Part shown: positions 1 to 4,821 of the stretch, in pieces | Numbering within the stretch: position 1 is the first letter of the stretch | Layout of the letters: every line of letters begins with the position of its first letter | NCBI GenBank assembly: GCA_946570335.1 | Contig: CAMNYG010000130.1 | Location: 1 to 5,074 of the forward strand | Origin: an uncultured Dietzia sp. | GTDB lineage: Bacteria; Actinomycetota; Actinomycetes; Mycobacteriales; Mycobacteriaceae | Direction: 5' to 3' | DNA length: 5,074 nt | The notes under the pieces: generated by a model | The model's input: only the letters and a program-made list of their open reading frames with translations | What the model was told of the DNA's origin: nothing | Database searches by the model: none | Made by a program: the position numbers and the translations under genes

Positions 1-807
1 GCTGCCGGCACCAGCCGTCACCCACTGCCCCACCGTAAGAACAGCAGCGTCCGCGCGGGGAGTCTCCAGCTGACAGCCGAGCGCCACGAGGTAGCGCCAG
101 AGCAGCAGTTCCACCGGATCCGTGATGCCCTCCGGGGCCACGATCCGAGGACGGCCCACTTCGTTCCCGTCCTCCACCGCGCGGACGACGAGTCGTAACC
201 CGCCCGGGCCCCACGGCGCGAGCACACGCTCCGAGTCCTCCATCACTGCGGCGAGCACCGACACCGCCAGTCCGTCGCCCTCGGCCGTCAACGACTCCGC
301 ACCGAGCCGGGAGTCGATCGTCTCCTGCCGGCGAGCCAACCGTGCGAAGACCCGCGTCGCCGTGACCCCGGCCTCGACGAGTGCGTCGACCTGCGCGACC
401 AGGTCCGACGCCTCGAGCGCGGAGGCGGCATCCGCCAGCGAGAGCACCGACTCCGCCCCGGCCTGCGCCAACAGCATGAGGAGCTCATCCGGATCGCTCC
501 CGACAAGGGGCGCCCCGGCGAGAGCATGGAGGAGGAGAAGAGCCGACGTGTCGGCCAGGCGATCCGCGACGGTGTCGACCAGGGTCGAGTAGAGGACCGC
601 ATCGGCACCGGCCTCGCGGTTCTTCCCCCTGCCCGTCTCCTCCAGCCACCGGCCGACCTGGTGCGCATCGAACAGCAGCGCGGCGGGATCCACCGGCTCG
701 GGGAAGGCGGTGGGCTGGCCGGCGAATCGGCGACGCCAGGTCGAGACGACGGGCCGCTGCACACCGGCGAGCTCGGCGATCTGCCGCATCGTCAGCACCT
801 GAGCCAT
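1..807 (-). CDS. HTH-domain protein, N-terminal 269 aa (probable N-6 DNA methylase-like protein), cut by the left edge
   Basis: An uninterrupted frame runs from an ATG at 807 to the window edge without a stop, giving 269 residues. The start has a GGAGG at 812-816, 4 nt upstream; a second in-frame ATG at 789 is less well placed. Residues 6-28 form a helix-turn-helix (MRQIAELAGVQRPVVSTWRRR), followed by FPEPV at 35-39, a hydrophobic strand with F46, and a helix ending WLEETGRGKNREA (54-66). This order (HTH, W-R-R-R, FPxPV, xxWLxxTGRG) is what I know from the N-terminal part of actinobacterial N-6 DNA methylases of restriction or phage-defence loci. The rest, about residues 70-195, is Ala/Leu-rich and helical, and 200-269 is mixed. 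No methylase motif (SAM-binding glycines, NPPF/Y) lies within the visible part, so the enzyme assignment is inference; a stand-alone DNA-binding regulator is the alternative. Its promoter region faces that of the secreted-protein gene. Confidence 0.75.
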   Translation of the reverse strand, partial: MAQVLTMRQIAELAGVQRPVVSTWRRRFAGQPTAFPEPVDPAALLFDAHQVGRWLEETGRGKNREAGADAVLYSTLVDTVADRLADTSALLLLHALAGAPLVGSDPDELLMLLAQAGAESVLSLADAASALEASDLVAQVDALVEAGVTATRVFARLARRQETIDSRLGAESLTAEGDGLAVSVLAAVMEDSERVLAPWGPGGLRLVVRAVEDGNEVGRPRIVAPEGITDPVELLLWRYLVALGCQLETPRADAAVLTVGQWVTAGAGS

Positions 808-885
808 CTCGCCTCCTGTCAGCCGCTGCCGGTGATGATGCGGGCGACGCTACCCCACCAATCCGACGGTTCCTGCACCACCGGC

Positions 886-901
886 GATAAGTCCCCTTAT
901 C
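886..901. promoter_or_regulatory. Inverted repeat GATAAG-N4-CTTATC, candidate operator
   Basis: A perfect 6-bp inverted repeat with a 4-bp spacer forms a 16-bp palindrome in the divergent intergenic region, 79 bp upstream of the HTH gene start and 116 bp upstream of the secreted-protein start. Size and symmetry fit a dimeric repressor site. I cannot match it to a known regulator. The N-terminal HTH of the neighbouring gene is one possible binder (inference). Confidence 0.35.
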
Positions 902-905
902 ACGT

Positions 906-950
906 GTTCTGCTTGACGATTCCTGAGCAGAACCTGACTGTTGTTCAGGT
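906..950. promoter_or_regulatory. Two overlapping inverted repeats over a candidate promoter
   Basis: GTTCTGCT (906-913) and AGCAGAAC (926-933) form a perfect 8-bp inverted repeat with a 12-nt spacer. ACCTGA (932-937) and TCAGGT (945-950) form a second, 6-bp repeat with a 7-nt spacer, sharing two bases with the first. A possible -35 box TTGACG (913-918) and weak -10 GACTGT (936-941), 17 bp apart, lie inside these repeats and read toward the secreted-protein gene. This is the layout of a repressible promoter, but the -10 is poor and no regulator is identified. Confidence 0.35.
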
Positions 951-1016
951 CCGACCAACGCCGATCTTCAGCGAGCGGACACCACCTTCATCCCCTGTCG
1001 CCGAGGAGACCTCGCA

Positions 1017-1652
1017 ATGTCATCCACTTCCATCCGCTCGTTCGCCACCGCGTCCGTCGCCGCCGGCCTGCTCGGAGCCGGCGCGCTGCTGGCACCCGCC
1101 GTCGCCATGGCCCAGCCCGTCGCACCGTCCGACGTCCTCAAGATCGACTCCCCGGAGCTTCAGGTGCAGGTCAACGGCGACACGGCGCACTTCACCATCA
1201 CCGCTCCGGACGACATGGCCTGCGTGGGACCGTTGGTCGTCGAGGGCTCGATCAGCGAGAGCGACATCGACCCCGAGAACTACGACGAGACCTTCTTCGA
1301 GGAGCTGTTCGACGAGCCCGTGTGGCCCACCGAGGAGAAGGACCTCCACGTGGTGGTCAACGAGGGCAGCCCGCTCGCCGACCAGCCGGGCGCGTCAGTC
1401 AGCCCGCTCGAGGTCAGCGTGCCCGGTCTCCATGACGGTGACTACGTCGCCACCTCCGTCTGCGTGTCCGAGGACTACGTGGACGTGCCCACCCTGAGCC
1501 GCCAGCTCGACGGGCCCGACCAGGTCAGCGCCCTCCAGGACGCCCGGTTCCCGCTGGAGATGCACTTCCGCAACTTCTCGGTCACCACCACGGGCAGCGT
1601 CAACCTGGGCAGCGTCGACGTCTTCGGCAGCCTCGGCAGCATCGGCAGCTGA
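1017..1652 (+). CDS. Secreted protein of unknown function with Sec signal peptide
   Basis: The gene encodes 211 aa. ATG 1017 is preceded by GAGGAG (1003-1008) at 8 nt spacing. Residues 1-32 are a signal peptide: a short n-region with R7, a hydrophobic core (about 9-29) and an A-M-A cleavage site before Q33. There is no lipobox cysteine and no C-terminal membrane anchor, so the mature protein (about 179 aa) is probably released or held loosely in the envelope. It is acidic (for example ESDIDPENYDETFFEELFDE, 81-100), has beta-type alternation, and contains two cysteines (C69, C149) that could form one disulfide, as in an immunoglobulin-like sandwich. The tail from 193 is Gly/Ser-rich and ends FGS-LGS-IGS. 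I do not recognise a named family. Similar small secreted proteins are common in Mycobacteriales. It appears monocistronic: candidate operators lie upstream and a strong hairpin directly downstream. Confidence 0.85.
   Translation: MSSTSIRSFATASVAAGLLGAGALLAPAVAMAQPVAPSDVLKIDSPELQVQVNGDTAHFTITAPDDMACVGPLVVEGSISESDIDPENYDETFFEELFDEPVWPTEEKDLHVVVNEGSPLADQPGASVSPLEVSVPGLHDGDYVATSVCVSEDYVDVPTLSRQLDGPDQVSALQDARFPLEMHFRNFSVTTTGSVNLGSVDVFGSLGSIGS
1623..1649 (+). repeat. Three tandem 9-bp repeats encoding FGS-LGS-IGS
   Basis: TTCGGCAGC, CTCGGCAGC and ATCGGCAGC follow each other immediately before the stop codon; eight of nine positions are identical in all three. A related 10-mer, GGGCAGCGTC, occurs twice just upstream (1592-1601 and 1607-1616). 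The array builds the Gly/Ser-rich tail of the secreted protein and could vary in copy number by slippage. Confidence 0.7.
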
Positions 1653-1667
1653 CAGTCCGACACCGTT

Positions 1668-1707
1668 CGCCTGCAGCCGCCCCGGACCATCGGGGCGGCT
1701 GCAGGTG
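1668..1707 (+). terminator. Strong GC-rich hairpin, likely transcription terminator
   Basis: CCTGCAGCCGCCCC (1670-1683) pairs perfectly with 1692-1705. The stem extends inward by a G-C and a G-U pair to a 4-nt loop ACCA (1686-1689), and outward by a wobble and a C-G pair. It starts 16 nt after the stop of the secreted-protein gene. There is no T-tract after it, which is usual for actinobacterial intrinsic terminators. It separates this gene from the alcohol dehydrogenase. Confidence 0.75.
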
Positions 1708-1721
1708 GTGGCATCGGAAAC

Positions 1722-1727
1722 TACTGT
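1722..1727 (+). promoter_or_regulatory. Candidate -10 box (TACTGT) for the alcohol dehydrogenase gene
   Basis: TACTGT matches the actinobacterial TANNNT -10 pattern and lies 36 bp upstream of the adhC start, between the preceding terminator and the ribosome site. No convincing -35 element is seen. The terminator hairpin just upstream implies that a separate promoter must lie in this 56-bp gap. Confidence 0.3.
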
Positions 1728-1763
1728 GGGCGAGAGCACCTGCCTCGAGCCACAGGAGAAGCA

Positions 1764-2822
1764 ATGGACGTCGCCGCCGTCACCGCGATCGCACCCGACG
1801 CACCGCTGGAGAAGACCACGATCCGCCGGCGGGACACCGGGCCGTCCGACGTGCTCATCGAGATCGAGTTCTCCGGCATCTGCCACTCGGACATCCACCA
1901 CGCGCGCGGCGAGTGGGGACGCACCCTGTACCCCACGACACCAGGTCACGAGATCGTCGGCATCGTCCGCGAGGTCGGCTCGGAGGTCACCCGGCATGCG
2001 GTCGGTGACCGCGTGGGCGTCGGCTGCATGGTGGGTGCCTGCCACGAGTGCTCCTCGTGCCAGGCCGGCCAGGAGCAGGAATGCGAGCGCGGGGCCGTCA
2101 TGACCTACGGCTCCCCACTGCCCGAGGACTCCGTGGAAGGCGCCTCCACGCAGGGCGGATACTCGACGCACATCGTGGTGGAGGAGCGGATGGTCGTCTC
2201 CGTCCCCGACGGTCTCGACCCGGCCGCCGCCACGCCACTGCTGTGCGCGGGCATCACCATGTACTCGCCACTACGACAGTGGAACGTCGGCCCGGGCTCG
2301 AAGGTCGCGGTGGTCGGCATGGGCGGACTCGGGCACGTGGGCGTGCAACTCGCCGTGGCGATGGGCGCCGAGGTCACCGTCCTGTCGCAGACCACCTCCA
2401 AGCGCGACGACTCGCTGCGCTTCGGCGCCGTCGAGCACTACGCGACCGCCGGCGAGGAGGGCAAGCAGAACCTGCGCAACCTGACCGGCACGTTCGACGT
2501 CATCCTCAACACCGTGTCCGCTCCCCTGCCGCTCGACCAGTTCATGCGCACACTCAAGCCGCGCGGAGCGATGGTGGAGATCGGGATCCCGAGCGAGCCG
2601 ATGTCGCTGCGCGCGGGGTCGGTGACCGGCGGCCGCAAGATCCTCACCGGGTCCATGATCGGCGGTATCCCCGAGACCCAGGAGATGCTCGACTTCTGCG
2701 CCGAACACGGCATCACCGCCGAGATCGAACTGATCGCGGCGGACAAAATCAACGAGGCCTACGACCGCGTGGTCCGCTCCGACGTGCGCTACCGCTTCGT
2801 GATCGACGCCAAGACGTTCTGA
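1764..2822 (+). CDS. adhC: Zinc-dependent, NADP-preferring alcohol dehydrogenase (AdhC/CAD-type MDR)
   Basis: The gene encodes 352 aa, full length for the family. ATG 1764 follows AGGAGA (1754-1759). The protein is a cytosolic medium-chain dehydrogenase that interconverts alcohols and aldehydes. Catalytic zinc ligands are C40 (in GICHSDIH), H62-E63 (GHE) and C161. Structural zinc ligands are C93, C96, C99 and C107. The Rossmann fingerprint GMGGLG is at 185-190. After the second beta strand it has S208 and K213 where NAD-specific enzymes have an acidic residue, which indicates NADP(H), as in cinnamyl-alcohol-dehydrogenase-type enzymes (YahK, ADH6). Stretches such as PLLCAGIT.YSPLR.WN, ETQEMLDFCAEHG and SDVRYRFVID are those I know from mycobacterial AdhC, so the call is firm. 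The physiological substrate cannot be read from sequence; broad aldehyde reduction is typical. No residue is missing. It appears to be a single-gene unit between two hairpins. Confidence 0.95.
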   Translation: MDVAAVTAIAPDAPLEKTTIRRRDTGPSDVLIEIEFSGICHSDIHHARGEWGRTLYPTTPGHEIVGIVREVGSEVTRHAVGDRVGVGCMVGACHECSSCQAGQEQECERGAVMTYGSPLPEDSVEGASTQGGYSTHIVVEERMVVSVPDGLDPAAATPLLCAGITMYSPLRQWNVGPGSKVAVVGMGGLGHVGVQLAVAMGAEVTVLSQTTSKRDDSLRFGAVEHYATAGEEGKQNLRNLTGTFDVILNTVSAPLPLDQFMRTLKPRGAMVEIGIPSEPMSLRAGSVTGGRKILTGSMIGGIPETQEMLDFCAEHGITAEIELIAADKINEAYDRVVRSDVRYRFVIDAKTF

Positions 2823-2826
2823 CACC

Positions 2827-2846
2827 CCGGCCCGCGGAAAGGCCGG
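2827..2846. terminator. Short hairpin between convergent genes, possible bidirectional terminator
   Basis: CCGGCC (2827-2832) and GGCCGG (2841-2846) pair with an 8-nt loop. The hairpin lies 4 nt after the adhC stop and 7 nt after the stop of the broken membrane-protein frame on the other strand, so it is well placed to end transcription from both sides. The stem is only 6 bp and has no T-tract. Confidence 0.45.
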
Positions 2847-2853
2847 CACGTCC

Positions 2854-3026
2854 TCAGCGCCAGCCGAAGAACTGCATGCCGAAGAGCGTCACGAGGAGCA
2901 CCGGGCCGGCGATGATGAGTGCACAACATGTTCTTCCATGCTCGGGTGCTCGTAGGGTCCCCCCTGCCATTCCGAGAGCCCGTGCGGGGCACGAGTCGCC
3001 ACGTCAATCCGTTCGTCAGTCAGCAT
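2854..3026 (-). pseudogene. Broken second copy of the adjacent 80-aa membrane-protein gene
   Basis: An ATG at 3026 with GGGGAG at 3031-3036 opens a frame that reads MLTDERIDVATRAPHGLSEW and then QGGPYEHPSMEEH. The segment HG-x-GPYEHPSMEE matches HGRREGPYEYPALE in the intact protein encoded just upstream (3077-3319). That frame then stops at 2889 in unrelated sequence. A second frame on the same strand, from about 2922, gives ALIIAGPVLLVTLFGMQFFGWR and a stop at 2854-2856. This is a membrane segment resembling the C-terminal TTSVIFFGMTLWGM part of the intact protein. Compared with the intact gene, about 76 nt of the middle linker are missing, which also shifts the frame. The ribosome site is preserved, so the loss may be recent. 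Alternatives are a 45-aa peptide that is really made, or a sequencing error plus true divergence. Confidence 0.6.
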
Positions 3027-3076
3027 CACACTCCCCAGGCAGGACGATGCCAGCTTTTTGGCGGCCGGAATCGACA

Positions 3077-3319
3077 TCAGCCGAACAGCATTTCCCACAA
3101 CTTCATCGCCATTCCCCACAACGTCATCCCAAAGAAGATGACCGACGTCGTGATGACAACCGGCTTGGTGTGACCGTCGTTCCAAGAAAGGCTGAACAAG
3201 CGCTTGAATTCGACCCACCGTCCCGCCCAGTAGCCCTGATCCGGTTCGAGAGCCGGATACTCGTACGGGCCCTCCCGCCGGCCGTGGGACTCTGGTTGCT
3301 CGATCTCGTATCGCGACAT
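3077..3319 (-). CDS. Small single-pass membrane protein, putative immunity protein of the upstream glycine-zipper protein
   Basis: The gene encodes 80 aa. ATG 3319 directly abuts the TAG of the preceding gene (3320-3322), and GGAGG (3328-3332) lies 8 nt upstream, inside that gene, so translation is coupled. Residues 1-50 are polar and rich in aromatics and charge (SHGRREGPYEYPALEPDQG, then WAGRWVEFKRLF). Residues 53-76 (PVVITTSVIFFGMTLWGM and on) form one hydrophobic membrane helix, with the C-terminus just beyond it. There is no signal peptide; a tail-type anchor with the polar part on one face of the membrane is likely. I recognise no named family. The position immediately after a probable secreted membrane-active protein, the strict coupling, the lower base composition and the degraded second copy next to it all suggest a protective (immunity) role. 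That role is inference; a structural accessory of the same secreted protein is the alternative. Confidence 0.8.
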   Translation of the reverse strand: MSRYEIEQPESHGRREGPYEYPALEPDQGYWAGRWVEFKRLFSLSWNDGHTKPVVITTSVIFFGMTLWGMAMKLWEMLFG

Positions 3320-4300
3320 CTACTCATCCTCCGAATGCTCATCAAAGAACTTCTCATGCACCGCATCGGCCGCCTTCTGACCGAAGTGGGTTCCTACTGC
3401 GGCTCCGATTCCGGCACCAATGAATGTGCCTGCCGGCCCGAACAACGAGCCTGCGATCGCTCCGGCGGCAGCTCCACCGAGGGCCCCGCCGCCAAGGGCG
3501 CCGGTCGTCTCGATGAACGCTTCGCGGGTTGAGGTCTTTCCCTCGGCATGTGCCTTCACCCCGTCGTAGACCGTAAGACCACTGCCCAACGGGCCGGCCA
3601 GCCTTCCGAGTCCACGCAAGCCGGTGCTCGCGCTGCGACCGAAGTCGTCGGGCACCGGATTCAGCTTGTGCTTGCCCCGGGTGTCCGGATCGAGTTCATC
3701 GGCGAAAGCCGGGTATCCCTCTGACATCGCCGCCGTCATCGCGTCCACTCCCCGACCGGGCCACGGGTCATCCGGGCCCGGTATCGGCGATCTGTCGACC
3801 TCCGGCGGGATCGCGGCGTGGAGCCTGGTGGCGATCTCATCGATCTGCTCTCCGTAGTGCTCGTCGAGCGAGCGAACGATGTCCACGGCGAAGCTGATCG
3901 CCTCGGCGTGCTCGTCGACAGTTGCCTGATCGATGTCATCGCGACCGGCAGTGGGGCGCACCGACTCGTCGCCCACCTCCAGACCGGCTCCCTCAGCCTC
4001 GGCGATGCGACCGTGGACCGCCCGGACCGCAGACCCCAGGGCGGCCTGCGCTCTGCGGAGCACATCGACGAGATCATCGAGTGCATGGGCCAGCTTGGTG
4101 ACATGCACTTTCTCGAACTCCACGGCATCGAGGACCGCATCAGCGGCACGCCCGTCCCACCCTTCGTCCAAGGCCTCGCCCCCCTCGGAGAGGATGCTCC
4201 GGGCGTCCTGTGCCACCGATGCCTTGTCCGCCACCGCATCGCCCACCCCGAGCAGCGCCCCGGTCTCCCAGTTGCGGACCTGGCCCACCGAGTACGTCAT
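3320..4300 (-). CDS. WXG-like N-terminal domain protein with C-terminal double glycine zipper, candidate type VII-secreted effector
   Basis: The gene encodes 326 aa. I chose ATG 4300 because it overlaps the previous stop as ATGA (4297-4300). A frame open from 4438 would add 46 Gly/Arg-rich residues read out of frame through the upstream gene. Residues 1-105 are helical with a W48-D-G50 turn (GWDGRAADAV) of the WXG100/LXG kind, followed by a long amphipathic helix (about 56-104). Residues 106-165 hold further helices. Residues 166-240 form a Pro/Gly-rich linker (SPIPGPDDPWPGRG). Residues 267-307 are hydrophobic and glycine-rich: glycines at 272, 276, 280, 284, 288 and again at 291, 295, 299, 303, 307, with P289 between. 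The tail is acidic (FFDEHSEDE). No signal peptide and no exact YxxxD/E secretion motif are seen. Known type VII toxins with C-terminal glycine zippers (TelE, TspA) permeabilise membranes, which suggests, but does not show, a similar activity. Confidence 0.82.
   Translation of the reverse strand: MTYSVGQVRNWETGALLGVGDAVADKASVAQDARSILSEGGEALDEGWDGRAADAVLDAVEFEKVHVTKLAHALDDLVDVLRRAQAALGSAVRAVHGRIAEAEGAGLEVGDESVRPTAGRDDIDQATVDEHAEAISFAVDIVRSLDEHYGEQIDEIATRLHAAIPPEVDRSPIPGPDDPWPGRGVDAMTAAMSEGYPAFADELDPDTRGKHKLNPVPDDFGRSASTGLRGLGRLAGPLGSGLTVYDGVKAHAEGKTSTREAFIETTGALGGGALGGAAAGAIAGSLFGPAGTFIGAGIGAAVGTHFGQKAADAVHEKFFDEHSEDE
3380..3502 (-). other. Segment coding the tandem glycine zipper (residues 267-307)
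   Basis: This stretch encodes two hydrophobic segments, each with five glycines spaced exactly four residues apart (272 to 288 and 291 to 307), split by Pro-Ala at 289-290. This is the geometry of a membrane hairpin of two closely packing helices. Glycine zippers of this type occur in pore-forming or membrane-depolarising proteins, but also in non-toxic membrane and oligomerisation domains. Confidence 0.75.
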
Positions 4301-4605
4301 GCGCCCGCCACCGCCCCGAGCAGGGCCGCGAAGTCCTCGTCCTCCGCCTTGAGGAACCGGTGCGCCTCGGCCGCGAAGTCCGCCAGGCCCGCGAGCCTGC
4401 CCGAGCTCCGGGCAGCACACACCGCCGCCGCGCCACATGCCCGGTCCAGCGCCTGTTCAATCGCCGACCCACCGGGCAACGCCGCCGCCACACTCGCGGC
4501 CACCTGTGGGAACTCCACGTCCGCGGCACGGTCGCCGGATGCGCGGAACACGGAGACCGCGCTGGCGATCTTCCCGGCGTCCGCCCTGATCGTCCCGTCG
4601 GGCAT
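4297..4605 (-). CDS. Small EspC-like (DUF2580-type) type VII secretion target or partner protein
   Basis: The gene encodes 102 aa. ATG 4605 is preceded by GAGGTGA (4610-4616). The protein is almost wholly Ala-rich amphipathic helix broken near PGGS (44-47), as in the helical hairpins of ESX-secreted proteins. The order of an N-terminal strand/helix (TIRADAGKIASAVSVFRASGDRAA), a central small-residue loop and a C-terminal helix ending AAEAHRFLKAEDEDFAALL resembles the EspC/DUF2580 group. The C-terminal signal YxxxD/E is present only as F84-x-x-x-E88. There is no Trp or Tyr at all, so no WXG turn; C57 and C63 are unusual for the group. Its stop overlaps the start of the next gene by 4 nt, so the two products are probably made in balanced amounts. 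A likely role is helical partner or chaperone that forms a dimer with the N-terminal domain of the next protein for type VII export. The family call is moderate. Confidence 0.75.
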   Translation of the reverse strand: MPDGTIRADAGKIASAVSVFRASGDRAADVEFPQVAASVAAALPGGSAIEQALDRACGAAAVCAARSSGRLAGLADFAAEAHRFLKAEDEDFAALLGAVAGA

Positions 4606-4821
4606 GGGCTCACCTCGTCGTCGTCATCAAGCTCGTCACCCGGTATGACGGCGCCACCCCACCGGACGGTTCCCACCCCGCACAGATGGGCGTGCGTCAC
4701 CGCCCGTGTCAGACCCATGGTGTCTACTAAGGGTGTGGCCGGGACCCCGGTTCCCGCGGTCCCGCAGCCACCACCCGGCGGCGTCGCCCGGCGCCGGGAT
4801 CTCTCCCCCGAGGAGTTCCTC
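4606..4821. promoter_or_regulatory. Divergent intergenic region with two 7-bp hairpins before the HD gene
   Basis: This 216-bp gap must hold the promoters of both the type VII-like cluster (leftward) and the HD gene (rightward), but I see no clear -35/-10 pair for either. The best rightward -10-like string is TACTAA (4725-4730). CGGGACC (4740-4746) with GGTCCCG (4758-4764), and CCCGGCG (4774-4780) with CGCCGGG (4792-4798), form two hairpins, each with an 11-nt loop, ahead of the ribosome site at 4811. In such GC-rich DNA these may be chance. Confidence 0.3.

Noticed and set aside
526..1497. Plus-strand open frame of 323 codons
   Set aside because: It crosses the 5' end of the HTH gene, the intergenic region and the secreted-protein gene. 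Its product is Ser/Pro/Arg-rich, typical of an out-of-frame reading of GC-rich DNA, and it has no ribosome site.
2889..2935. Programmed frameshift joining the two halves of the broken membrane-protein copy
   Set aside because: There is no slippery heptamer or downstream structure at the junction, and about 25 codons of the linker are missing as well, so decay by deletion is simpler.
2889..3218. Minus-strand 109-codon frame starting inside the 80-aa membrane-protein gene
   Set aside because: Its first part is an out-of-frame reading of the intact gene. Only the part from ATG 3026 has meaning, as the N-terminus of the broken copy.
2048..3532. Plus-strand open frame of 494 codons
   Set aside because: It is out of frame with adhC, very Arg-rich, and runs across the convergent junction into the antisense of the type VII-like cluster. 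adhC is unambiguous in the other frame.
4301..4438. An upstream start at 4438 that would lengthen the WXG/glycine-zipper protein by 46 residues
   Set aside because: The extension is Gly/Arg-rich, has no domain character and is read out of frame through the 102-aa gene. ATG 4300 overlaps the upstream stop as ATGA and begins a sensible helical domain.
4706..4730. DNA-damage (PafBC-type) promoter TTGTCRGTG-N8-TANNNT upstream of the HD gene
   Set aside because: Only the TGTCAG core matches, and the correctly spaced hexamer (4723-4728, TCTACT) lacks the essential A. The TACTAA nearby is two bases too far.
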